DNA of 12,027 nucleotides from SAR202 cluster bacterium (GCA_030754315.1 JASMAO010000006.1:1-12027), one strand, 5' to 3'. Positions 1-6,738 are shown, counted from the first letter of the stretch. Made by a program: numbers and translations. The notes: generated by a model from the sequence alone, not told the origin.

Positions 1-1
1 A

Positions 2-598
2 GAACTGGGTCTAAGGGAACTCGACGTCGAACTCGCGGAGGCAGAAGTAAACGTCGTTAGCAAAGGCAAACCTGGCATACTAGGCATCGGCGTTGAACCT
101 GCTAAAGTCACGGTCACTCGACTCGACGAACCGACCGATGTCATTCGCTTCGCAACTGCGACTCTAAAGACCCTGATCTCGGGTATGGGCGTCGATGGAA
201 CAGTGGTCCTCAAACAGGCAAATGTAGAAGAAATTAACGGTCCATTGTTGAATATTGACAGCGAAGACGCGGGACTGCTCATAGGAAAGCGCGGTGAAAC
301 ACTGCGTGCGCTCCAGTTCCTATTAAGGCTATTGGTCTCCAACCAAATTGGTGAACGAGCCGGCCTATTGCTCGACATATCCGACTATCAGGAACGCCGG
401 CAACAATCTCTAGCCAACATGGCCCAGCGAATCGCTAACAGTGTGATCAAAACTGGTCAGCCTTTCACGCTAGAACCGATGCCACCTAACGAGCGACGTG
501 CGATTCATGTAGCTTTATCGACCCACAACGGAGTAAGCACACGTAGTATAGGTATAGGGGATGGGCGACAAATAATAGTCGAACCTGCAACTGAGTAG
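2..598 (+). CDS. jag: Jag/KhpB (EloR) RNA-binding protein, 5'-truncated by window edge
   Basis: The open frame runs from the first complete codon at position 2 to TAG at 596-598, so the start codon lies upstream of the window; 198 residues are visible. Three parts appear in family order. The end of a Jag-N domain is seen in the LDVEL...VVSKGKPGILGIG stretch (about 23-106). A KH-like domain follows with its GKRG loop at 284-295. The C-terminal R3H domain has NERRAIH at 488-508, including the Arg-x3-His signature. Jag/KhpB is a cytoplasmic single-stranded RNA-binding protein that works with KhpA and, in Gram-positives, affects cell elongation and division. It usually sits just downstream of yidC, which would be off-window here (known of the family, not seen). 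The sugar kinase follows after 15 bp, so the two may be co-transcribed. An ATG at 185 is only an internal Met, because the Jag-N homology continues upstream of it. Confidence 0.95.
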   Translation, partial: ELGLRELDVELAEAEVNVVSKGKPGILGIGVEPAKVTVTRLDEPTDVIRFATATLKTLISGMGVDGTVVLKQANVEEINGPLLNIDSEDAGLLIGKRGETLRALQFLLRLLVSNQIGERAGLLLDISDYQERRQQSLANMAQRIANSVIKTGQPFTLEPMPPNERRAIHVALSTHNGVSTRSIGIGDGRQIIVEPATE

Positions 599-613
599 CG
601 CAGGGGAGTCGGA

Positions 614-1441
614 TTGATCCCAGAATTTCTCGCCATCGGACACGTTACCCGCGATTTGGTCAACAACGGGTTTGGTTGGGGAGGGACGGTTACCTACGGA
701 GCTCTGACGGCACAAAAGATGGGCTTGTCACCAGCCATAGTTACAAGCATGGGTGAGGAACATGAAACACCCACCCCCCTTCGGAACATCCCATTCCACA
801 AAGTACCTGCCTCCGAAACAACCACTTTTCGTAACATCTATCAAGAAGGCTCACGTACCCAAATCCTTAAAGGGATCAGCAGCCCCATATCGGCTGCAGA
901 TATTCCGACTCGGTGGGCCAACTCTCCTCTCGTATTGCTTGGCCCAGTAGTCGGTGAAGTGAGCTACGATATCGCGCCTCACTTCCCTAACTCAACGGTC
1001 GTTGCGTGCATGCAAGGATGGCTGAGACGTTGGGATGCGGCCGGTCGTGTAACAACTCTCGACTGGGATGGCAGCCAGGTGCTACCACTAGTCGATGCCG
1101 CTGTCGTGTCCACAGAAGATGTCGAGGACACATCCCTTTTCGACCAGTGGGCAAAATTAACTCCTGTTCTTGTTGTTACCAACGGTCGTAGGGGTTCCAG
1201 AGTCCACTTCTCTGGCCAATGGCACGAAGTATTACCGTTCGATGCCAAAGAGTTTGATCAAACGGGTGCCGGCGACGTCTTCGCCACTGCATACCTATTT
1301 CAATATCACCGATCAGGAGACCCAGTAAACGCAGCAAGATTCGCTAGCTGCGCAGCAGCTATGTCAGTCGAAGCCGAAAGCTACAGCGGCATTCCATCCC
1401 TTGCTGAAGTAGAGGCCCGAATAGTCCTAGAACAAGACTAA
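614..1441 (+). CDS. PfkB/ribokinase-family carbohydrate kinase
   Basis: This 275-residue protein is a probable cytoplasmic ATP-dependent kinase of a sugar or nucleoside. The N-terminus shows the family pattern: an IGHVTRD strand near residues 8-14, then the substrate-binding di-glycine at 23-24 (GWGGTVTYGA). The PfkB signature 2 is at 215-221, DQTGAGD; GAGD forms the anion hole and Asp221 is the expected catalytic base. The C-terminal helices (ARFASCAAAMSVE) also fit. The length is a little short for the family (usually about 290-330), and the lid region is small. The start is TTG at 614, chosen because AGGGGAG lies 5 bp upstream (602-608) and the IGHVTRD strand begins immediately after. It follows jag by 15 bp and is convergent with serS, with 40 bp between the two stops. 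The substrate cannot be told from sequence; ribokinase-like, adenosine-kinase-like or fructokinase-like are all open. Confidence 0.9.
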   Translation: MIPEFLAIGHVTRDLVNNGFGWGGTVTYGALTAQKMGLSPAIVTSMGEEHETPTPLRNIPFHKVPASETTTFRNIYQEGSRTQILKGISSPISAADIPTRWANSPLVLLGPVVGEVSYDIAPHFPNSTVVACMQGWLRRWDAAGRVTTLDWDGSQVLPLVDAAVVSTEDVEDTSLFDQWAKLTPVLVVTNGRRGSRVHFSGQWHEVLPFDAKEFDQTGAGDVFATAYLFQYHRSGDPVNAARFASCAAAMSVEAESYSGIPSLAEVEARIVLEQD

Positions 1442-1481
1442 CCAGCATTTGAACCTAGCAGGAACTCTCTTTGAGGATAAA

Positions 1482-2741
1482 CTAGCCAATGCGGTCAAAC
1501 CCAGTATACGGCTGAAGTACTTTAGGTATTAAAACAGAACCGTCCGCCTGCTGATTATTTTCGAGAATCGCTATAACAACCCTCGGCAGGGCCAGCCCTG
1601 AGCCATTGAGAGTGTGAACAAACCTTGGTCGCATCTCCGCCTCCTGGCGGTAACGTATATTTCCTCGCCTAGCCTGGAATTCTAGGCAGTTGGAGCAGGA
1701 GCTAACTTCCAGCCATTCCCCACATCCCGCTGCCCACATTTCAATATCGAAACTCTTAGCCGATCCTACCCCAAGACCACCCGCGCAAAGTCGCAGAACC
1801 CGATACGGAAGCTCAAGCCGCGCACAAACATCTTCCGCATCTGTAAGCAGCTTGTTAAGATCATCATTTGATTTTTCAGGCTCGGTGAACACATACATTT
1901 CGACCTTTTCAAACTGATGAACACGCTTGATTCCACGAGTGTCCCGGCCAGCAGCGGCTTTCTCTCTTCTGAAGCTCGGTGTATGCGCCACGTAATTTAG
2001 AGGTAACTCACTCAGCGATAAGATTTCGTCCTTATGCAAGCTCGTAATCGGCATCTCTGCCGTGGGTACCAACCATAAATCATCTTCCTCGTCGTGATAC
2101 ATCGTGTCATCAAATTTGGGAAGTTGGCCGCTAATTGTAGCTGTTTCTCTGGAAACCAAGTATGGCAGGTAAAACTCAGTGTACCCGTGTTCGGATGTGT
2201 GTAAATCGAGCATCCATGAAATTAAAGCTCGTTGTAATCTGGCTCCCTTGTTCTTTAAAACAAAAAAACGAGATCCAGAGAGTTTGGCCCCCCTCTGAAA
2301 ATCGATAATTCCCAGCCGCTCGCCGATCTCCCAGTGCGGTTGTGGTTCAAAGTTAAAAGAGGGCAAAACACCGACGGTATGCTCGACAACATTGGCATCG
2401 TCATCCAATCCATCCGGCACATCGTCAGCGGGCAGGTTTGGCATATCGAGAAGCAAAATATTCAACTCATCTTCTGCTCGGCGTGTCGCTACCTCCAATT
2501 CCTTGATTTTATCTCCCACGTTCGTCATCTGAATGATAAGTTCTGACGGCCGATCTTTCGACTGACCAATCTGACGACTTACCTCGTTACGGCGGGCCCG
2601 CAGTTGGTCAGCTTGAGATAAAACATTGCGACGACAAGCATCAATCTCCAACACGCGATCGATTGGAGCCTCATAGCCTCGCCTTGCCAACGACGCTCGC
2701 ACTCTATCCGGCTCGTTCCTAATCAATTCGATACTTAGCAC
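1482..2741 (-). CDS. serS: Seryl-tRNA synthetase (SerRS)
   Basis: Class II aminoacyl-tRNA synthetase that charges tRNA-Ser (and tRNA-Sec where present) with serine in the cytoplasm. With the GTG start at 2741 it has 419 residues, normal for bacterial SerRS. Residues about 1-110 form the N-terminal helical arm, a coiled coil that binds the tRNA long variable arm. The catalytic core has the serine-pocket VPTAEMP at 225-231 and motif 2 from FRRE at 257-260 through AGRDTRG to HQFEKVE at 275-281. It continues with EVSSCSNCLEFQARR at 345-359. Motif 3 (380-406, NGSGLALPR...ENNQQADGSV) carries the class-defining Arg387. The frame stays open upstream to an ATG at 2918, but those 59 extra residues have no SerRS character. 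GTG-2741 gives the usual LSIELIRNEPDRVR beginning and has GGAGG 9 nt upstream. It is the only - strand gene here, divergent from the SDR. Confidence 0.98.
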   Translation of the reverse strand: MLSIELIRNEPDRVRASLARRGYEAPIDRVLEIDACRRNVLSQADQLRARRNEVSRQIGQSKDRPSELIIQMTNVGDKIKELEVATRRAEDELNILLLDMPNLPADDVPDGLDDDANVVEHTVGVLPSFNFEPQPHWEIGERLGIIDFQRGAKLSGSRFFVLKNKGARLQRALISWMLDLHTSEHGYTEFYLPYLVSRETATISGQLPKFDDTMYHDEEDDLWLVPTAEMPITSLHKDEILSLSELPLNYVAHTPSFRREKAAAGRDTRGIKRVHQFEKVEMYVFTEPEKSNDDLNKLLTDAEDVCARLELPYRVLRLCAGGLGVGSAKSFDIEMWAAGCGEWLEVSSCSNCLEFQARRGNIRYRQEAEMRPRFVHTLNGSGLALPRVVIAILENNQQADGSVLIPKVLQPYTGFDRIG

Positions 2742-3001
2742 TTCTCCGTCCCTCCGTCCGCTAATCACAAGGGATATCCCGCCACAGTAGTATACCTGCA
2801 CTGGAGATATCCGCAGTGTTTCGTTGGAAATACGTGGGTTCATTTCCACATGGGTTATACTTGGGACGGACAGATATTTAACCCAGTGGACTTCTCGAGT
2901 GAGCCAAGGTGCCTCCATAACCTATTCCAACGGACTTTCCGTTTATCAAATCATTTTAGGAACAATACTGTACAAAATCTAATGAGCAAACAAGCCAGTT
3001 C

Positions 3002-3015
3002 AACGTCTCGACGTT
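3002..3015. repeat. 14-bp inverted repeat, candidate operator
   Basis: AACGTC and GACGTT form perfect 6-bp arms around a TC centre. The repeat lies about 120 bp upstream of the SDR start and about 260 bp upstream of the serS GTG. An AACGT half-site recurs nearby at about 3033. Size and symmetry would suit a dimeric helix-turn-helix repressor, but a chance occurrence of this length in 12 kb is plausible. Confidence 0.3.
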
Positions 3016-3082
3016 CCCTGCAACAGTTCGGAAACGTACGATTCTATTAGACCATTACCCCTTCATAACTAGAATTACACTT

Positions 3083-3110
3083 ACAGGTAAAACCTCACTT
3101 TGACAGGTAA
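3083..3110. promoter_or_regulatory. ACAGGTAA direct repeat (20-bp period) with a TTGACA -35-like box, upstream of the SDR gene
   Basis: ACAGGTAA occurs at 3083-3090 and again at 3103-3110. The start-to-start distance is exactly 20 bp, about two helical turns, so a regulator could bind both copies on one face of the DNA. A perfect -35 hexamer TTGACA (3100-3105) overlaps the second copy. The position expected for the -10 at 17-bp spacing (3123-3128) is poor. The best -10-like hexamer, TAAACT at 3116-3121, is too close to that -35. A promoter for the SDR operon is expected here because serS is divergent, but the exact hexamers are uncertain. Confidence 0.4.
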
Positions 3111-3136
3111 CTTGCTAAACTGTACGGCAGCGACTA

Positions 3137-3910
3137 ATGCGTCTTGAAGGAAAGGTTGCTCTAATCACGGGTGCAGCGATGGGGATCAATGGCCAGACCA
3201 TGGGTTTCGGCGGTGCAGCGAGTTGGATGTTTGCGCGGGAAGGTGCCAAAGTTGTTCTGACAGATATACTAACAGGACCGGGTGAAACCACCGCTTTTCA
3301 GATACGTGAGAGCGGCGCAGATGCGGCGTTCCTCCACCACGACGTTACCAACGAGGATAGTTGGGACAAGGCCGTACGCAAAACGATAGCAACGTATGGC
3401 AAAATTGACATCCTCGTTAACAACGCGGGAACTGCTTCAGTATCGAAATTAGACGAACTCACGGTAGAAGCCTGGGACGAACAAATGGGAGTGCACGCAA
3501 AAGGCACATTCCTAGGAACTAAACGCATCATACCGGAGATGCGAATGTCCGGAGGTGGCTCTATCATCAATGTATCTTCCATTTACGGAATCGTCGGAAG
3601 CTATACCTCGACAGCATACCATGCCGCCAAATCGGCCATTCGAGTTTTTACTAAGTCAGTCGCTGTTCAGCACGCTGCCGATGGAATCAGGATCAATTCT
3701 ATCCACCCAGGATTCGCAATTACACCGATGACAGAACAATCTATGAAAGCTCGTCCCGACAGTCTAAGTACGCAGATTGCAACTGTGCCAATGAATCGAC
3801 TTGGGACAGCAGAAGAGATTGCAAGCGGCATACTATTTCTCGCTTCAGAAGAATCCTCTTACATAACTGGTGCCGAGTTAGTCATAGATGGCGGTATGAC
3901 CGCAGCCTAA
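3137..3910 (+). CDS. Short-chain dehydrogenase/reductase (SDR), classical type
   Basis: This 257-residue, cytoplasmic NAD(P)-dependent oxidoreductase has a Rossmann fold. The visible elements are the cofactor loop starting TGAAMGI at 11-17, an acidic residue at the end of beta-2 (Asp43 in VVLTDI, favouring NAD over NADP), and NNAG at 95-98. The catalytic triad/tetrad candidates are Ser148, Tyr161 and Lys165 (YHAAK). A HPGFAITPM segment follows the active site, and the C-terminus LVIDGGMTAA is typical. The odd point is seven extra residues (NGQTMGF) in the glycine-rich loop, between GI and the next Gly. The ATG at 3137 gives the standard MRLEGKVALITG beginning but has no SD, so initiation may depend on a short leader. 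It heads a run with the amidohydrolase (15 bp gap) and thpR. The substrate is unknown; a hydroxy/keto intermediate shared with the next enzyme is an inference. Confidence 0.94.
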   Translation: MRLEGKVALITGAAMGINGQTMGFGGAASWMFAREGAKVVLTDILTGPGETTAFQIRESGADAAFLHHDVTNEDSWDKAVRKTIATYGKIDILVNNAGTASVSKLDELTVEAWDEQMGVHAKGTFLGTKRIIPEMRMSGGGSIINVSSIYGIVGSYTSTAYHAAKSAIRVFTKSVAVQHAADGIRINSIHPGFAITPMTEQSMKARPDSLSTQIATVPMNRLGTAEEIASGILFLASEESSYITGAELVIDGGMTAA

Positions 3911-3925
3911 CCCAAATCTCAAGAT

Positions 3926-4783
3926 ATGATAGTCGATTTCCATACACACATCCTTCCTCCTGAATTCCAGAACCTAAGATCCGAATTCATCAATACAGAT
4001 GCAACATTCTCGGATCTCCTTAGAAATCCGACGGCAAAAATTGCAACTGCTGAAGACCTAATCGAAGCAATGGACAGAGACGGCGTGGATGTCTCAGTGA
4101 TAATGGGCTTTGGATGGACTGATCACGGTGTAGCCCGGGCATCCAACGACTACATCATCAACTCAGTCGCCAAATATCCAACCCGCCTAAGAGGATTTGC
4201 TGGTATAAACCCGTCCTGGGGTGATATAGCCATCGATGAAGTGGAGCGCTGCGCCGACGCGGGACTTCTCGGCATCGGTGAGATGCATCCAGACACACAG
4301 CAATTCGACCTTGGTTCCAGCACATTTATGCAACCCCTTATGGAAATAGTTCATAGCCTCGAACTCATGGTAACAACTCATTGTTCTGAACCCGTTGGCC
4401 ATTCCTATGGTGGCAAGGGAACAGTCCGCCCCGAAGTGCTGTGGCAATTCATACAGGCGTTTCCAAACGCGACCATAATTTGCGCCCATTGGGGCGGGGG
4501 ACTCCCCTTCTACGCGCTAATGCCTGAAGTACGTAAGAGTCTTCAAAACGTCTATTTCGATACCGCAGCGTCACCCTTCTTGTACGACAAAGATGTGTTT
4601 CAGGTCGTCGCATCGTTGATCGGAGTTGAACAAATACTCTTTGCTAGCGACTACCCGGTACTTAACGCTAGTAGACTGATTAGACAGCTTGAAACGTCAG
4701 GGCTCGCACAGGATAAAAGAGATGCGATTGCCTATGGTAATGCAACTCGTCTGCTCAAATTGCAGATAACGCATACCGAATGA
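3926..4783 (+). CDS. Amidohydrolase_2 family metal-dependent hydrolase/decarboxylase
   Basis: This 285-residue TIM-barrel enzyme belongs to the amidohydrolase superfamily (Amidohydrolase_2 / ACMSD-like group). Metal-site residues are visible in the expected order: HxH at His6 and His8 right after the start (VDFHTH), His152 (TTHCSEP), His188 (CAHWGGG) and Asp242 (FASDYP). GEMHP at 118-122 ends a further barrel strand. The group includes hydrolases, decarboxylases such as ACMSD and gamma-resorcylate decarboxylase, and hydratases, so the reaction cannot be fixed from sequence. The ATG at 3926 is certain because the HxH motif must lie on the first strand; no clear SD precedes it. It starts 15 bp after the SDR stop and ends 7 bp before thpR, so it is very likely co-transcribed. 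The SDR plus amidohydrolase pairing suggests two consecutive steps of a catabolic pathway, which is an inference. Confidence 0.92.
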   Translation: MIVDFHTHILPPEFQNLRSEFINTDATFSDLLRNPTAKIATAEDLIEAMDRDGVDVSVIMGFGWTDHGVARASNDYIINSVAKYPTRLRGFAGINPSWGDIAIDEVERCADAGLLGIGEMHPDTQQFDLGSSTFMQPLMEIVHSLELMVTTHCSEPVGHSYGGKGTVRPEVLWQFIQAFPNATIICAHWGGGLPFYALMPEVRKSLQNVYFDTAASPFLYDKDVFQVVASLIGVEQILFASDYPVLNASRLIRQLETSGLAQDKRDAIAYGNATRLLKLQITHTE

Positions 4784-4790
4784 ACTGCGT

Positions 4791-5387
4791 ATGAACGAGG
4801 CCATACGAGCATTTCTTGCAATCGATCTACCTGCCTCTCTGCAGAGTACCCTAACTGAAGTAACAGGCCAATTGAGACACCAGAATCTTCAAAGCATCCG
4901 GCCAGTCAGCTCAAATAGTCTGCACCTAACATTAAAGTTTATGGGCAATGTGCCTGCTAATAAAATCCCGGAAATTATCAAAGCCGTCTCCGGGGTCATT
5001 CGGTTAACCGCTTCCTTTGATCTGAAAATAGGCCCAATCGTCATCTTTCCCAACGAACGTTTTCCAAGAACAATTTCGGTTGGTTTCAAGGGCAATCTAA
5101 GTCCCATAATAGACATGCATCGGCGTGTTGGAACAAATATTGCATGTCTAGGAATCATTAAAGAGCGGCGTCCATTTATACCACACATAACTTTAGCTAG
5201 GATGCGCGGTGATGCTAGCTCAAATGTATGCAGATCTGCAATCAGGCTAGTGAATCAATACTGGACTGGATCTGACTTCGATTTCCGAGTAAATTCGGTC
5301 AGCCTCATCAAAAGCACTCTCTCCTCAAACGGCGCAATTTACGATGCTATTGCAAACTTCGAAACGAAGGACATGAATCGTATATAA
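4791..5387 (+). CDS. thpR: RNA 2',3'-cyclic phosphodiesterase (2'-5' RNA ligase family, LigT/ThpR)
   Basis: This 198-residue member of the 2H phosphoesterase superfamily is normal in length. The two catalytic HxTx motifs are present and correctly spaced: HLTL at 45-48 and HITL at 132-135, each adjacent to its usual context (LHLTLKFMG and FIPHITLAR). The N-terminus RAFLAIDLP and the closing segment with LIKSTLSSNGAIYD match the family. Known activity is opening of 2',3'-cyclic phosphate RNA ends to 2'-phosphate, with reversible 2'-5' ligation in vitro; the cellular role is poorly understood. The ATG at 4791 lies 7 bp after the amidohydrolase stop and has no SD, consistent with translational coupling. 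There is no obvious functional link to the two upstream enzymes, so shared transcription may be incidental. Confidence 0.93.
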   Translation: MNEAIRAFLAIDLPASLQSTLTEVTGQLRHQNLQSIRPVSSNSLHLTLKFMGNVPANKIPEIIKAVSGVIRLTASFDLKIGPIVIFPNERFPRTISVGFKGNLSPIIDMHRRVGTNIACLGIIKERRPFIPHITLARMRGDASSNVCRSAIRLVNQYWTGSDFDFRVNSVSLIKSTLSSNGAIYDAIANFETKDMNRI

Positions 5388-5402
5388 ACCAACGGAGATC
5401 AC

Positions 5403-5430
5403 TTGTTCGAATACATGCACATGATATACT
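5403..5430 (+). promoter_or_regulatory. Predicted sigma70-type extended -10 promoter for the zinc-ribbon gene
   Basis: The -10 hexamer is TATACT (5425-5430, five of six matches to consensus) with an extended -10 TG at 5422-5423. A -35-like TTGTTC lies at 5403-5408 with a 16-bp spacer. Transcription would begin near 5437, leaving a leader of about 40 nt that contains the strong SD. It lies in the 89-bp gap after thpR, where a new transcription unit would be expected. Confidence 0.5.
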
Positions 5431-5476
5431 TGCCCAGCTTCTATCATAGGCCATCGAGGAACGCGAGGAGGTAACT

Positions 5477-5689
5477 GTGGGGACTGATACTTGGCCTCAA
5501 TGTCGTAAGTGCCAGGACGGGGATTTGTTACCGTTGTCAGATTTCGGCGGTCAAGGCGCGCCGATTCACTACAAGGCTTGGGTCTGTAGTAACCCAGACT
5601 GTGGGTTCAACATCAAGATACGCAACGGCGATGTTTACCAAAATGAGCCAGTCGCCAGCGGAGCATCTCATGCTCCGCGAATTCGGTAG
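5477..5689 (+). CDS. Small zinc-ribbon protein, function unknown
   Basis: This 70-residue protein starts with GTG at 5477. The start is fixed by a near-perfect SD, AGGAGGT at 5466-5472, the best in the window. Four cysteines form a likely zinc knuckle pair: Cys9-RK-Cys12 (WPQCRKC) and Cys37-x4-Cys42 (WVCSNPDCGF). This layout is typical of a rubredoxin-like or zinc-ribbon fold. The rest is polar, with no membrane segment or signal peptide. The last 15 or so residues (EPVASGASHAPRIR) look unstructured and overlap a perfect DNA hairpin. It has its own predicted promoter and stands alone between thpR and ftsY. I do not recognise a named family; nucleic-acid binding or a protein-protein adaptor role are both possible. 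Confidence 0.8.
   Translation: MGTDTWPQCRKCQDGDLLPLSDFGGQGAPIHYKAWVCSNPDCGFNIKIRNGDVYQNEPVASGASHAPRIR
5658..5678. repeat. Perfect 9-bp hairpin at the 3' end of the zinc-ribbon gene
   Basis: GCGGAGCAT and ATGCTCCGC pair perfectly around a 3-nt loop CTC, within the last codons of the gene and ending 9 bp before its stop. It is GC-rich and stable, but no T-run follows directly; the next T-rich stretch is CCCTTTT at about 5701-5707. It could stabilise the mRNA 3' end, assist termination or be a protein site. A canonical intrinsic terminator is not supported. Confidence 0.5.
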
Positions 5690-5793
5690 TACCAGTATCT
5701 CCCTTTTGCCTAATAGTTTTATGCGTCCCGGTGAAGCCTGTCCCACATAATTAAAATCAGAAAAATGCTAGCCGCAGCGTGTTTGGAATAGCC

Positions 5794-6738
5794 ATGCTCA
5801 GTCTCCTACGGGACAAAAGCCGCAGCGAAAAGACAATACGGGCTGCCGAAAAGACCCGGCAGACTTGGTTCGGGCACATCACATCACTATTAAACCGATC
5901 CTCGATCAACGAAATCCCATGGACAGAGATTGAAGATCTGCTAATTGCAGCAGACGTCGGCCTAACTACTACAGAATTGCTCATCGAGCGCACCAAGGAA
6001 GGCCTCCGACAAAATAAACCCTCCCATCCGGATGATGCCATAGATGTGCTAAAAAACGAGATGGTCACATTACTGACCATCGACCGCCCAATAAAAATGT
6101 CAGGGGCACACACAAAACCCACAGCATTATTATTCGTGGGCGTCAACGGCGCCGGCAAAACGACGAGTATAGCCAAGCTCGCTCGGCTTTATACAGACGA
6201 AGGCAACAAAGTTATACTTGGCGCCGCCGACACTTTTAGAGCAGCGGCAATCGAACAACTTCAATCTTGGGGTAATCGACTCAAAGTCGACGTGATTGCC
6301 CATCAGTCCGGCGCCGACCCAGGAGCTGTGGCATTCGACACGTTAGAGGCGGCAAGGTCGCGACACGCCGACATCGTGATAATTGACACCGCTGGTCGCC
6401 TACACACTAAGTCCAATCTAATGGAAGAGGTCAAAAAGATTCGTCGTGTCCTCTCAAAACGCGACGATGTGGTACAAAGTGTATTGCTGACACTAGAGGC
6501 AACAACTGGCCAGAACGGCTTGCTTCAAGCCAAGGTCTTCTCAGAAGCAATGGGCTGCGATGGCGTATTTTTGACCAAGTTGGACGGTACAGCCAAAGGC
6601 GGAATAGTCTTGGCTATAGCACATGATTTGAACCTACCAGTGCTGTTTATCGGTACAGGCGAAAATTTGGATGATATTGGGACTTTCCATCCTCGTCAAT
6701 TTGTCGAAGCTCTCTTCAACTCAAAAACTGCCACCTAG
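5794..6738 (+). CDS. ftsY: Signal recognition particle receptor FtsY
   Basis: SRP-family GTPase (NG domain) that docks SRP-ribosome complexes at the inner membrane and hands them to SecYEG/YidC. It has 314 residues. The helical N domain is about 1-100 and includes LLIAADVG. The G domain shows G1 GVNGAGKTT at 116-124, G2 DTFRAAA from 146, G3 DTAGR at 198-202, G4 TKLD at 261-264 followed by GTAKGG, and closing-loop GTGEN at 287-291. The acidic A domain of E. coli FtsY is absent, as in many bacteria. GTG at 5779 would add five residues but has no SD. I chose ATG-5794 because a weak GGAA lies 6 nt upstream and MLSLLRDK resembles the usual hydrophobic-then-basic start; either is possible. The segment LEATTGQN has Glu where Asp is more usual (DATTGQ). 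No ffh or smc neighbour is seen. Confidence 0.97.
   Translation: MLSLLRDKSRSEKTIRAAEKTRQTWFGHITSLLNRSSINEIPWTEIEDLLIAADVGLTTTELLIERTKEGLRQNKPSHPDDAIDVLKNEMVTLLTIDRPIKMSGAHTKPTALLFVGVNGAGKTTSIAKLARLYTDEGNKVILGAADTFRAAAIEQLQSWGNRLKVDVIAHQSGADPGAVAFDTLEAARSRHADIVIIDTAGRLHTKSNLMEEVKKIRRVLSKRDDVVQSVLLTLEATTGQNGLLQAKVFSEAMGCDGVFLTKLDGTAKGGIVLAIAHDLNLPVLFIGTGENLDDIGTFHPRQFVEALFNSKTAT

Larger units (their letters stand above)
2742..3136. other. Divergent intergenic region between serS and the SDR gene
   Basis: This is the only gap above 300 bp. No convincing gene is present: the one + strand frame inside it (2850-3050) has no recognisable domain. It holds several short inverted repeats. AACGTC-TC-GACGTT is at 3002-3015, AACGGA-CTT-TCCGTT at 2929-2943, a TGGAAAT/ATTTCCA 7-bp stem with a 10-nt loop at 2825-2848, and the 10-bp palindrome GGGATATCCC at about 2770-2779. 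A direct repeat of ACAGGTAA lies next to the SDR start. The serS SD is at its left edge. For serS a -10-like TAGAAT is readable on the - strand (3041-3046) but without a good -35; if used, the serS leader would be about 300 nt. I see no T-box antiterminator consensus (TGGNACC), no tRNA and no intrinsic terminator. Confidence 0.6.

Noticed and set aside
1442..1481. Bidirectional terminator between the convergent kinase and serS genes.
   Set aside because: The 40-bp gap contains no stable stem and no T-run on either strand.
2742..2918. 59-codon N-terminal extension of SerRS (ATG at 2918).
   Set aside because: The extension has no SerRS homology. GTG-2741 has a good SD and gives the standard SerRS N-terminus and length.
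2850..3050. 66-codon + strand frame in the divergent region.
   Set aside because: No recognisable domain, no SD, and its composition looks like non-coding sequence.
2742..3060. T-box riboswitch in the serS leader.
   Set aside because: No TGGNACC antiterminator core or terminator hairpin with T-run was found on the - strand, despite several stems.
5401..5420. TTCGAAT resembling a tRNA T-loop after thpR.
   Set aside because: Flanking bases do not pair into a T-stem, and no anticodon or acceptor stem can be drawn around it.
5757..6176. 139-codon - strand frame opposite ftsY.
   Set aside because: It lies antisense to well-conserved FtsY coding sequence and encodes no recognisable motif, so it is a shadow frame.
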